Assembly (NCBI GenBank): GCA_000831005.1
Contig: CP007152.1
Span: 3,968,001-4,032,000 of the forward strand
Source of the DNA: Marinobacter salarius
GTDB taxonomy: Bacteria > Pseudomonadota > Gammaproteobacteria > Pseudomonadales > Oleiphilaceae
DNA: 64,000 bases
Direction of reading: 5' to 3'
The notes below the pieces were generated by a model that worked only from the letters and a program-made list of their open reading frames with translations, did not search any database and had not been told where the DNA came from. How positions within the stretch are numbered: position 1 is the stretch's first letter; every line of letters starts with the position of its first letter. A program made the position numbers and the translations under genes. Shown here piece after piece: positions 55,220 to 63,746 of this stretch.

Positions 55220-56695
55220 TTATGAGTTGGGTGAGCCGGCCAGTGGCGTTGCCAGATATGGGAACACTTCCTGGAGCTCAGCTGGGTCAAGTTGCACACC
55301 GTCGGTAAACGGGGCGTCCTTGTTCGGGGCATCAGTGGTCAATGCGCCCATGACTACACGCAGGGCAATATCCACGGTGTCATCCACCGGGCGACGGCCA
55401 TTCGGGAAGCCGGCGTTGTCACCACCGAGAACACCCAGGTCATTTTGCGAGGCTGCAGGTGTGGCTGCGATTTCCGGGTTCAGTCGCAGCATTTCTGACG
55501 TTTGCACGCCTACCGGCATGTTTACATCGGGTACGCCGGTCAGGAACGCTGTTACCAGATCGGTCCGCGGGAAGTTATTCGGTGCCTCAGCGCCTGCGCT
55601 GCTGAACAATATTTCCAGCAGTTCGGGCAGGGTCGGATGAGTCACGTAGGTAGCGAACTGGCCATCGTTCATGGGCTCGCTGGCGTTGAACCGGTCCTTG
55701 TCTTTCAGGCCGATCACGACTTCGTTTACCAGCGGCATACCGAGACGTGATACCTGGGTCCATGCACCGCCTTCAACGGTTGCACCTTTGCCATCAACGG
55801 TCGGTTGCGGATTGATGACTCGGGCCTGGCGAACGCTGGCGGTGGTCCAGCCGCCGATGACGGGCTGATCCATTCCGGTGACTGCCGTGCCGGTCAGACA
55901 CTCGGTCGGTACTTCCAGGGCGAAGGAGGTCACGTTCTTGTCTGCAAGATCACCGGCACCTTCGCCGTCACGTGGGCCGAGCGGGTTGGTGTTGACCAGG
56001 TCGAAGATCTCGCCAAGGTTGACCGCGAAAGCTTCCTTGCGTTGACCCACGAAGACCTGCCCGTTGGTGGCGCAGCCTGGAATGCCAATCTCGAAGATGT
56101 GCTGGTTGGCGTAAGCTTGGTATCCGCCTGGAAACGATTTTTCGCCGATGTTGTCCAGTGGCTTGTCGAAGGTGGCGGTGCCATCCGTGACGTTGGTGGC
56201 GGTTTCAACGGTGCCGGTACGGCGATCACCGCGAATTACGGACACCGTGTATTCCTGGCTGACCTGAACGTTGTCGCCGTCGCTGGCATCGCCGATGTTC
56301 TTGAGCGGTACGGAAACCATCTGCTGGTCACCGTCTGGGCCGACCGGCAATTGAATATCGTTCAGGTTGTCCGAGAACTGAAAGCGGAACGTGAGGTTTT
56401 CCTGTGCGTTGCCACTGTTGTCGATGTGGATTTCATAAACCGCGTCTTCATCCAGATCGAAGTAGTTGGGACCGCCATACGCATCCTGCAGCGGCAGGTA
56501 ATTCGCGATCAGGGTGACGAAATCCGCACGTCCCGTCTCGTAACTGCGGAACATGTAGAAATCGGTCCCGTCCACCTTGGGTACTTCAGTGATAAAGGGT
56601 GCTTCGCGGTGGCTTGAGGCGTTTGCTGCGCCGGCACTGATACAGAGTCCGGCAACCGCAATGGCGAGGCCGGAGCGTTTTAGTAAAGTATTCAT
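55220..56695 (-). CDS. DUF4331 family secreted protein
   Basis: A 491-aa protein with a signal peptide (MNTLLKRSGLAIAVAGLCISAGAANA) directly followed by the DUF4331 hallmark SSHREAPFITEVPKVDGTDFYMFRSYE. Further conserved stretches are YEIHIDNSGNAQENLTFRFQF and GQVFVGQRKEAFAVNLGEIFDLVN. Biochemical function of the family is not established. It heads a minus-strand cassette (lipoprotein, TPR, HupE) and is preceded by an ECF-type motif shared with the nearby sigma gene. Confidence 0.9.
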   Translation of the reverse strand: MNTLLKRSGLAIAVAGLCISAGAANASSHREAPFITEVPKVDGTDFYMFRSYETGRADFVTLIANYLPLQDAYGGPNYFDLDEDAVYEIHIDNSGNAQENLTFRFQFSDNLNDIQLPVGPDGDQQMVSVPLKNIGDASDGDNVQVSQEYTVSVIRGDRRTGTVETATNVTDGTATFDKPLDNIGEKSFPGGYQAYANQHIFEIGIPGCATNGQVFVGQRKEAFAVNLGEIFDLVNTNPLGPRDGEGAGDLADKNVTSFALEVPTECLTGTAVTGMDQPVIGGWTTASVRQARVINPQPTVDGKGATVEGGAWTQVSRLGMPLVNEVVIGLKDKDRFNASEPMNDGQFATYVTHPTLPELLEILFSSAGAEAPNNFPRTDLVTAFLTGVPDVNMPVGVQTSEMLRLNPEIAATPAASQNDLGVLGGDNAGFPNGRRPVDDTVDIALRVVMGALTTDAPNKDAPFTDGVQLDPAELQEVFPYLATPLAGSPNS

Positions 56696-56733
56696 TCCGT
56701 TTTCCTCTTCTATTGTTGGTGTTGCAAAGGGGG

Positions 56734-56761
56734 TTACGGAGCGATTAGAGAAAAGGATGCA
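56734..56761 (-). promoter_or_regulatory. Predicted ECF-sigma promoter of the DUF4331 cassette
   Basis: Minus strand TGCATCC-N16-CGTAA, ending 39 nt before the DUF4331 ATG. The same two boxes with the same 16-nt spacing precede the ECF sigma gene (58050-58077). Confidence 0.65.
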
Positions 56762-56957
56762 GTTCTCACCAAAAAAAATTGAAAGCGTCTTATCCGGAAG
56801 TGGGCTGGCATAGTATGAATAGTGAGTGCACCACGTTCAGCCAACTTGTGAGGCGTGTGTCAGGTGGCGGGACTGGCGGTCCAACATAGCGTTATTCTTC
56901 AAGTCGACCCAGAGCGACTATGCTTCATGGTGTTTGTTTGATTTCAGGGCCAACAAC

Positions 56958-58087
56958 ATGCTCCATCGCACCCAATGGGTTTCCGACGCCATTGCCCGCA
57001 TTGATGCGGATTTCAATCGTTCTGCAGACACCCATCTGATCAAGCTGGACCTGCCGGGCCTGCGTGACGTTGATCTCTATCTCAAGGATGAGTCGACCCA
57101 CCCGACCGGCAGCCTCAAACATCGGCTGGCACGCTCACTGTTTCTGTTCGGGCTCTGTAATGGCTGGATTACGCCAGGCACCCCGATCATCGAGGCCTCG
57201 AGTGGATCGACAGCGGTCTCCGAGGCCTATTTTGCCAAGCTCCTCGGGCTGCGGTTTATCGCAGTCATGCCCCGAACGACGTCGGCACAGAAAATTGCCA
57301 AAATCGAGTTCTATGGGGGCGAGTGTCACCTGGTGGAGAATGGCAGTGAGATCTACGCTGAATCTCAGCGTCTGGCCCGTGAGCTCGGTGGTCACTACAT
57401 GGATCAGTTCACCTAGCTGAGAGGGCGACAGACTGGCGGGGTAACAACAACATTGCCGAAAGCATTTTCGAGCAGTTGCGACGGGAGCCGCACCCCATAC
57501 CGCGCTGGATTGTTGTCAGCGCGGGCACCGGTGGCACGTCGTCAACCATCGGGCGCTACATCCGCTACGGCGGCCATCTTGCCCGGGGTTGTGAGCTGTG
57601 CGTGGCGGACCCGGAAAACTCGGTGTTCTATGACGCCTTCGCTAGCGGGCGGTCTGATATTGTCGGCCAGTGCGGTTCGCGCATTGAGGGTATTGGTCGC
57701 CCCAGGGTTGAGCCCTCTTTCAGCCCGACGGTGATTGAGCGCATGGTTCGCGTACCCGATGCGGCCAGTTTTGCCGCGCTCCGGTATCTGGAACGTCATC
57801 TTGGCCGGCGTTGTGGCGGCTCTACCGGTACCAATCTGATTGCCACACTGAGCCTCGCCAGTGAAATGCAAAGCGCCCGAGAGGGCGGGTCGGTTGTCAC
57901 GCTTCTGTGCGATGGTGGCGACCGTTACACCGACACCTATTTCAATCCCGCGTGGCTTGCCAACCAGGGCCTGGAGTTAACCAAGTGGGAAAAAGCGCTG
58001 GACGATTTTGATCAAAGCGGCGTGTTTGAGCCCGATCTGATGACCTGCATGCATCCTGATGGGCATTCTGAACGTAAGGTCGACTAA
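56958..58087 (+). CDS. PLP-dependent cysteine synthase-like protein (1-base deletion)
   Basis: Fold-type II PLP enzyme. I set the start at 56958 (MLHRTQWVSDAIARID). The Schiff-base Lys lies in HPTGSLKHRLA, with the substrate loop EASSGSTAVSEA and the phosphate-binding glycines SAGTGGTSSTIGRY. The frame breaks at about 57415; adding one C (cctagctg to cctacgctg) gives ...DQFTYAERATDWRGNNNIAES..., 376 aa. The exact reaction (O-acetylserine sulfhydrylase, cystathionine synthase or lyase) cannot be set. The ECF gene's predicted promoter lies in its 3' end. Confidence 0.85.
58050..58077 (+). promoter_or_regulatory. Predicted autoregulatory ECF-sigma promoter
   Basis: TGCATCC-N16-CGTAA, ending 41 nt before the sigma gene ATG and lying within the last codons of the cysteine-synthase-like gene. 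Identical boxes and spacing to the site before the DUF4331 gene. Confidence 0.65.
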
Positions 58088-58118
58088 TACCTGTAGAACA
58101 AAACAAGGGATCGTATAG

Positions 58119-58676
58119 ATGGTAACCAGCAATTCTGAGCAGGATGATCTGATGGGACTGCTGATCGCAGTGTCCCGGGAAGACCGACTGGCCTTTCAGC
58201 GGCTGTATGAAAAAATTTCCGGCAGGATGTTCGGGCTTTGCCTGAAACTGGCCAGTCAGCGAGATCTGGCAGAAGAGGCCGTTCAGGATGCCTTTGTGCA
58301 GATATGGCACCACGCCGGTGAATATCACAGTGAGCGTGGCGCTCCCCTGAGCTGGATGCTGACGATTGCCCGTTATCGCACACTCGATCTTATGAGGAAT
58401 CGGAAATCGCGGCCGACGTCCGGCGATGCCCACCTTGAGCGTGTTGCCGATGAACGTGACGGCCCGTTGGACGAATCACTTCGGGTCGCGGGCAGCGCCG
58501 AGCTTCGCGGGTGCCTGGATGAACTCTCAGAGACGCAGCGGGACAGTATCCTGTTGTCTTATTATCGGGGGTTTACCCACGATGAGCTTTCCGAGGCCCT
58601 GAGTTCTCCCATTGGAACCGTAAAAAGCTGGATTCGGCGCGGATTAATGGCTTTGAAGAGGTGTCTGGAACGATGA
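58119..58676 (+). CDS. ECF RNA polymerase sigma factor (SigK-like)
   Basis: A 185-aa sigma-70 family ECF protein. Region 2 spans about residues 24-90 (RLYEKISGRMFGLCLKLASQRDLAEEAVQDAFVQIWHHAGEY; PLSWMLTIARYRTLDLMRNR). Region 4 spans about 128-182 (LDELSETQRDSILLSYYRGFTHDELSEALSSPIGTVKSWIRRGLMALKRCL). It overlaps the anti-sigma gene by 4 nt (ATGA). Predicted targets are itself and the DUF4331 cassette. Confidence 0.92.
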   Translation: MVTSNSEQDDLMGLLIAVSREDRLAFQRLYEKISGRMFGLCLKLASQRDLAEEAVQDAFVQIWHHAGEYHSERGAPLSWMLTIARYRTLDLMRNRKSRPTSGDAHLERVADERDGPLDESLRVAGSAELRGCLDELSETQRDSILLSYYRGFTHDELSEALSSPIGTVKSWIRRGLMALKRCLER

Positions 58677-59380
58677 AAAAGACACCGGAAAGAATAGAAG
58701 CATTGGCAGCGGAGTACGTGCTTGGCTCCCTTCATGGGGCAGCCCGTCGGCGTTTCGAGCGCTGGATGATGGAGTCGGTTCGAGTCCGCCAGGAAGTCTG
58801 GTTCTGGGAAGAGAAGCTGGGGCACCTGGGCGCACGCATTGAGGAAGAACAGCCTCCGGCGTCGGTCTGGGCTGGCATCGAACGCCGGCTTTGGGCCCGG
58901 GAGGATAAACCCGAGTCGGCAGTTGCGGCCAATGATGCGTCCGGCCGTTGGTTCTGGCCTGGCTGGAGCATGCTGGCAACGGCTGCGGCGCTGGTGCTGG
59001 CCGTTGTCCTGGTGCAACAGCCAGAGCCAGAGGTGGATGACCGTCTTTCAGGCGCCATCGTACAGGCGGACGTGAGCGATCCCCTATGGTTGGTCAGTGA
59101 GTCATCGCTCGACAGGCAATTGAAACTGCGTCCCGTTGCCGCGACGGCGGCCCAGCAGGGCAAGGATTACGAATTGTGGATCGTGCCGGCGGATGGCCAG
59201 CCCCTGTCGCTCGGGGTTATTCCGGTGGGTGGAACCTATCAGGTAACTCTGGATGATGACGCGCGTGCGCTTCTCAGCAATAGCCGAACACTGGCGATCA
59301 GCCTGGAGCCGGTGGGAGGCTCTCCCACCGGCCAGCCGACCGGGCCGATCCTGCACGTTGCGAAACTGTATGAACTCTGA
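58673..59380 (+). CDS. RskA-type membrane anti-sigma factor
   Basis: A 235-aa protein. The N-terminal cytoplasmic anti-sigma domain is at about 1-75 (RIEALAAEYVLGSLHGAARRRFERWM), one TM at about 102-118 (MLATAAALVLAVVLV) and a periplasmic RskA C-terminal domain (DYELWIVPADGQPLSLGVIPVGGTYQV). No HxxxCxxC zinc motif. I chose the ATG at 58673, overlapping the sigma stop, over a GTG at 58661. It should sequester the upstream sigma factor until an envelope signal arrives. Confidence 0.88.
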   Translation: MKKTPERIEALAAEYVLGSLHGAARRRFERWMMESVRVRQEVWFWEEKLGHLGARIEEEQPPASVWAGIERRLWAREDKPESAVAANDASGRWFWPGWSMLATAAALVLAVVLVQQPEPEVDDRLSGAIVQADVSDPLWLVSESSLDRQLKLRPVAATAAQQGKDYELWIVPADGQPLSLGVIPVGGTYQVTLDDDARALLSNSRTLAISLEPVGGSPTGQPTGPILHVAKLYEL

Positions 59381-59394
59381 TCGTTGAGTGCGGA

Positions 59395-60844
59395 TTAATG
59401 GCTCGATAGCAGCGTGATGCACAGCTGGGCGTTCTGGACAAAGTGTCCGAACGCCGTCAGCTGATCGTCGGAGGGCACATAGTCCGCCGCCGCGTTGTCC
59501 GCGTAAAACAGGCCAACCAGTCGCCCCTTCGCTTTCAGGGGGCCGATCAGCGCCGGCACGTTCCCCAGCCAGCGATCATAGGCAACCCCTTCAGTTTTCG
59601 ATTTTGGCAGATAGACACTGCAATCAGCGTGGGGTAAGAGCGCCCCGAGAGGACCGGTGCCATCCTTGCGGATGGTGAAGTTGTCCTTCCAGGCTTCGGT
59701 GCCCCTGCCCCCCAGCTTGCGCGGCACCAGTTCAAGCCCGCTGCGGTCGCTCATCAGCAACACAACCCGCTGCATGCCGATTGCCCGGTGAATGCCCTCG
59801 ATGACCAGCTGACAGACTTCGTTGATGTCCGGTTTGTCGGTAAGGCTGTGGGTAAGATCGCGGAGAATCTGTAACTGCAGGTTGGGGTCCACCTCTGGTG
59901 CGCGCACCGCCTCCTCGCCGGAGCTGCCCTGGCTGCCAGGCATCAGCGCGGTCACCTGGGGAATGCCCAGCGACACCGCGACCCGCGCGGCTTCTCCGGC
60001 ATTCACCTTGAGCTGGTCCCGAACGGCTGCAGGGTTCTCTCCGATGTCCTGCCCCAGGGCTTCCATGACCTTTTCCATGTCGTCGCCGCGCCAGCCATTC
60101 TCGGACAGTCTTGCCATCTCAACGGAGTGGCGCACCAGGCTGGCGGCCTTCGAATTGGCCTGCCCGGGCGCAACCACCTCGCGAATAAAGGGGCCGAGTG
60201 ACCAGGCGTCCACCAGGCCACGGGTAATTTCGGTAAAGGTGGTGTGGAGCGCGGCTTTCTGGGCTCCAGTGTCGGCTCCCCCTCACGCAGCCGGGATTCC
60301 AGTTCACTGGCCTGCTCGGTCTCGCAGGACCAAAAAGCCAACTCGCCAATGTTCATCAGCAGGGCCCCGATGAACACTTCCTCCAGGGCGTGCTCGTTGC
60401 GCTTTGGCAGCAGGCAACGGGCCTGGACGGCGGCGTGGATGGCGCGGGCCAGGCAGCGAAGCAGGTGTGGGCGGTCGTTGCGTTTGAGCAGGGAGTCCAC
60501 GATCAGGGACGAGATGGCCATGGACTTCACGGCGTCGAAGCCGATCAGGGTGATGGCGCGGCTTACGGTGCTTACCTGGGTGCGAGTCTGGTTGTAGAAC
60601 ACCGTATTGGACAGCCGAAGCACCTGGGAAGTGAGCTGGGCGTCGTTGAGAATAACGTTTGCAAGCTCGTTAACCGTGCTGTTACTGCTGTCAGTCAGTT
60701 CACCAATCTGCGAAGAGTGTTTGCCAGTACCGGCAGTTCCACTTTGCTGAGGTAGGTCACCCATGCCTGGGTCGAGTTCATCCTTGAGGGCGGAGTCTCG
60801 GTTTTTGTGGTCAAAATTGCGCGCGCCTCGGGAGTGTTGGTCAT
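59395..60844 (-). CDS. HDOD domain protein with C-terminal GAF-like domain (two 1-base deletions)
   Basis: The true start at 60844 (MTNTPEARAILTTKTETPP) leads into AWVTYLSKVELPVLANTLRR. Breaks at about 60705 and 60264 are each repaired by one base, giving 483 aa. HDOD domain: STVNELANVILNDAQLTSQVLRLSNTVFYNQ; AITLIGFDAVKSMAISSLIVDSLL. GAF-like domain: LTDKPDINEVCQLVIEGIHRAIGMQRVVLLMSDRSG; GRLVGLFYADNA. No GGDEF, EAL or intact HD pair seen. Probably a signalling scaffold. Confidence 0.82.
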
Positions 60845-60952
60845 GTTCTTGTAATGAATCAGTCTAGTTCAGTCGTGGTCTTCGTGTCAGGTGGCAAATG
60901 GTGTAAGGGGATTTACCAAGGTGGCGGATTCGGGTTTGCCATCGGTTTGGTT

Positions 60953-60958
60953 TATAAT
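60953..60958 (+). promoter_or_regulatory. Candidate -10 element of metNIQ
   Basis: A perfect TATAAT followed by cgcgcg, 57 nt before the metN GTG. No convincing -35 at the normal distance. No riboswitch was recognised in the short leader. Confidence 0.4.
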
Positions 60959-61015
60959 CGCGCGTTTTACCTCTGCACCCACAAGGCGCTGACAAAGCGT
61001 TCACAAGGCAACGTT

Positions 61016-62023
61016 GTGATTGTATTTGACCAGGTACAGAAGTCCTACCAGGTAGGTGGGCGGGCGATCCCCGCGCTACACCCCACCAGTATGACCATCG
61101 ACACCGGCGAGGTGTTTGGCATCGTCGGCCACTCCGGCGCGGGCAAGTCCACCCTCGTGCGCCTGATCAATCTGCTGGAGCCACCCACCGGTGGTCGCAT
61201 CCTGATTGACGATGAGAACATCACCGGCTACAACGCCAGCGAGCTACGGGCCTTCCGTCGCAAGGTGGGCATGATATTCCAGCACTTTAATCTGCTGTCC
61301 TCGAAAACGGTGGCGGACAACATTGCCTTCCCCATGAAACTCGCGGGCATTTATTCCCGCACCGAGATTCGTGACCGGGTGGACGAGTTGCTGAAACGGG
61401 TCAGCCTGGTGGATCAGGCCAATAAGTACCCATCGCAGCTCTCGGGTGGACAGAAGCAGCGTGTTGGCATCGCCCGCGCCCTGGCCTGCCGCCCGACGAT
61501 CCTGCTTTGCGACGAAGCCACCAGCGCCCTCGACCCGCAAACCACCCAATCGGTCCTGAAGTTGCTGGCGGACATCAACCGCGAACTCGGCCTGACCATC
61601 GTACTGATCACCCATGAGATGGACGTGGTACGCCGTGTCTGTGACCGGGTAGCGGTGATGGATGCCGGCGAAGTCGTTGAAATGGGTGCGGTCAGTGATG
61701 TCTTCCTGCACCCGAAACACCCCACCACCCGGGACTTTGTCTTCGAGAGCGAAAGCATCGACCATGAGGAAATGCAGCAGGACCTGCAGCACGCCAAAGG
61801 CCGCATCCTGCGTCTCACCTTCCGTGGCGAATCCACCTACACGCCACTGCTGGGCAGCGTGGCGCGGGAATCCGGCGTGGATTTCAGTATCCTCTCCGGC
61901 CGGATTGACCACATCAAGGACACGCCCTACGGCCAGCTGACCCTCTCGCTGGTGGGCGGCAATCTCGATACCGCCATGCAGGCCTTTGAGGCGGCGGACG
62001 TTCACGTGGAGGTGCTGCGCTGA
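61016..62023 (+). CDS. metN: D/L-methionine ABC transporter ATP-binding protein MetN
   Basis: A 335-aa ABC ATPase. I use the GTG at 61016 (MIVFDQVQKSYQVGGRAIPAL); the frame is open upstream but that part is non-conserved and contains the promoter. Walker A GHSGAGKST, signature LSGGQKQR, Walker B ILLCDEATSALD and the H-loop ITHEMDVV. The C-terminal NIL/ACT-like domain (about 255-335), which senses methionine in E. coli MetN, is present. It shares one base with metI. Confidence 0.95.
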   Translation: MIVFDQVQKSYQVGGRAIPALHPTSMTIDTGEVFGIVGHSGAGKSTLVRLINLLEPPTGGRILIDDENITGYNASELRAFRRKVGMIFQHFNLLSSKTVADNIAFPMKLAGIYSRTEIRDRVDELLKRVSLVDQANKYPSQLSGGQKQRVGIARALACRPTILLCDEATSALDPQTTQSVLKLLADINRELGLTIVLITHEMDVVRRVCDRVAVMDAGEVVEMGAVSDVFLHPKHPTTRDFVFESESIDHEEMQQDLQHAKGRILRLTFRGESTYTPLLGSVARESGVDFSILSGRIDHIKDTPYGQLTLSLVGGNLDTAMQAFEAADVHVEVLR

Positions 62024-62700
62024 TGGAAGCCTTGATGGGAGACCTGTTGAGCAACGTGGACTGGACCGAGATCGGCTGGGCCAGTTGGGACACCCTGGTG
62101 ATGGTGGGCATGTCGCTGCTGTTCAGCGTGCTGATCGGCCTGCCGGTAGGCGTGCTGCTGTTCCTGTTTGGCAAGCGCCAATTGCTGGAGCAGCCCATCG
62201 CCTACGCGGTGCTGTCCTTCGTAGTGAACGTGCTACGTTCCGTGCCATTTATCATACTGTTGATCGTGATGATCCCGTTCACGGTGATGTTGATCGGTAC
62301 GTCTCTTGGCGTGGCTGGTGCGATTCCGCCACTGGTGGCCGGCGGTGCTCCTTTCTTTGCCCGTTTGGTCGAAACGTCGTTGCGCGAAGTGGATAGGGGA
62401 ATCATCGAGGCTACCCAGGCCATGGGCGCGACTGTAAAACAAATTGTATTCGGAGCCTTGTTGCCGGAGGCCCTGCCGGGCATCATCGCCGGTATTACGG
62501 TCACAGCCATTACGTTGGTGTCCTACGCTGCCATGTCCGGCGTAGTCGGCGGTGGCGGTCTTGGCGACCTGGCGATCCGCTTCGGTTACCAACGATTCCA
62601 GACTGACGTAATGGTGATTACAGTGGCGCTGTTGGTCATTTTTGTACAATTGCTCCAGATGGCGGGCGACCGTCTCGTTCTGTATTTCAGCCGCAAATAG
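62023..62700 (+). CDS. metI: Methionine ABC transporter permease MetI
   Basis: A 225-aa permease with five TM segments. The conserved coupling region is EATQAMGATVKQIVFGALLPEALPGIIAGITVT, with SYAAMSGVVGGGGLGDLAIRFGYQRFQTDVM after it. ATG in TGATG overlap with metN, so co-translated. Confidence 0.95.
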   Translation: MEALMGDLLSNVDWTEIGWASWDTLVMVGMSLLFSVLIGLPVGVLLFLFGKRQLLEQPIAYAVLSFVVNVLRSVPFIILLIVMIPFTVMLIGTSLGVAGAIPPLVAGGAPFFARLVETSLREVDRGIIEATQAMGATVKQIVFGALLPEALPGIIAGITVTAITLVSYAAMSGVVGGGGLGDLAIRFGYQRFQTDVMVITVALLVIFVQLLQMAGDRLVLYFSRK

Positions 62701-62722
62701 GCTCAGTTTGGGTGCAAGCCCA

Positions 62723-62822
62723 TGGCGGGAAAGCCCTTCCGAAAAACGCCCGTAAATACGTCCCTGTAGGCTCGGTCGCGCCATCCCTGGCGCTCCACGT
62801 TTTCGGAAGGGCTTTCCCGCCA
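62723..62822. repeat. Inverted-repeat element between metI and metQ
   Basis: Two perfect 23-bp arms (62723-62745 and 62800-62822; outer part tggcgggaaagccc) flank a 54-nt centre, which itself holds a smaller inverted repeat (ggcgc / gcgcc type, around 62779-62794). The structure resembles a MITE or REP-like intergenic element. Transcribed, it would form a very stable hairpin between metNI and metQ. Confidence 0.75.
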
Positions 62823-62888
62823 CGGGCCCGGAGTCTTTGCTGGCTTCCGAGGTCTGAATGATATTTTAAACAACAGGAGAACGTGCTT

Positions 62889-63671
62889 ATGAACTTCAAA
62901 AAGACCCTGGTGGCAGTGGCTGCCATTGCGACATTCTCTTCCGCAGCCCTTGCGGAAAAGCTTTCCGTGGCGGCAACGCCGGTACCTCACGCCGAGATCC
63001 TGGAATTTGTTAAGCCCAAGCTGGCGGAGCAGGGCGTGGAGCTGGATGTGAAGGTGTTTACCGATTATGTCCAGCCTAACGTGCAGGTGGATCAGAAGCG
63101 GATGGACGCGAACTTCTTCCAGCATCAGCCGTACCTCGACGAATTCAACGATGGCCGTGGTACCAACCTGGTCAGCGTAGTGGGTGTCCACGTTGAGCCG
63201 TTTGGTGCCTACTCAAGCCGGATCGACTCTCTGGAAGCGCTTGAAGACGGGGCCACAGTGGCGATCCCCAACGATCCCACCAACGGTGGCCGTGCATTGC
63301 TTCTGCTGCAAAAAGCCGGTCTGATCACCCTGAAGGACGGCAGCAAGATCACCGCTACGCCGCGTGATATCGCTGATAACCCGAAAGACCTGGAATTCAA
63401 GGAACTGGAGGCTGCTACCCTGCCGCGTATCCTGAACCAGGTGGATCTGGCGCTCATCAACACCAACTACGCGTTGGAAGCCGGCCTTAATCCGACGGAA
63501 GATGCGCTGGTTATTGAGGGGGCTGAATCGCCGTACGTGAACATTCTGGTTGCTCATGAAAGCCGCGCCAACGATGAGGCAATCCAGAAGCTGGCGAAGG
63601 TGCTGACAACGGATGACGTCAAGGCGTTTATCAAGAAGCAGTACGAGGGAGCCGTGGTTCCGGCATTCTGA
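62889..63671 (+). CDS. metQ: Methionine ABC transporter substrate-binding protein MetQ
   Basis: A 260-aa NlpA/MetQ-type binding protein. Start at 62889 after ACAGGAGAACG. The signal peptide MNFKKTLVAVAAIATFSSAALA has no lipobox Cys, so this is a soluble periplasmic form, unlike E. coli MetQ. Family features: VAATPVPHAEILEFVKPKLAEQGVELDVKVFTDYVQPN, FFQHQPYLDEFN, IPNDPTNGGRALLLLQKAGLI. Confidence 0.94.
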   Translation: MNFKKTLVAVAAIATFSSAALAEKLSVAATPVPHAEILEFVKPKLAEQGVELDVKVFTDYVQPNVQVDQKRMDANFFQHQPYLDEFNDGRGTNLVSVVGVHVEPFGAYSSRIDSLEALEDGATVAIPNDPTNGGRALLLLQKAGLITLKDGSKITATPRDIADNPKDLEFKELEAATLPRILNQVDLALINTNYALEAGLNPTEDALVIEGAESPYVNILVAHESRANDEAIQKLAKVLTTDDVKAFIKKQYEGAVVPAF

Positions 63672-63690
63672 GGCCAGGAACGATAGGCAT

Positions 63691-63719
63691 AAAAAAGCCG
63701 GGCATCAGCCCGGCTTTTT
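63691..63719. terminator. Bidirectional terminator after metQ
   Basis: aaaagccgggc / gcccggctttt stem with A6/T5 runs on either side, between the convergent metQ and peroxiredoxin genes. Confidence 0.9.
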
Positions 63720-63746
63720 CGTTTCAGCGGATTGCGCGTTCAGCGC

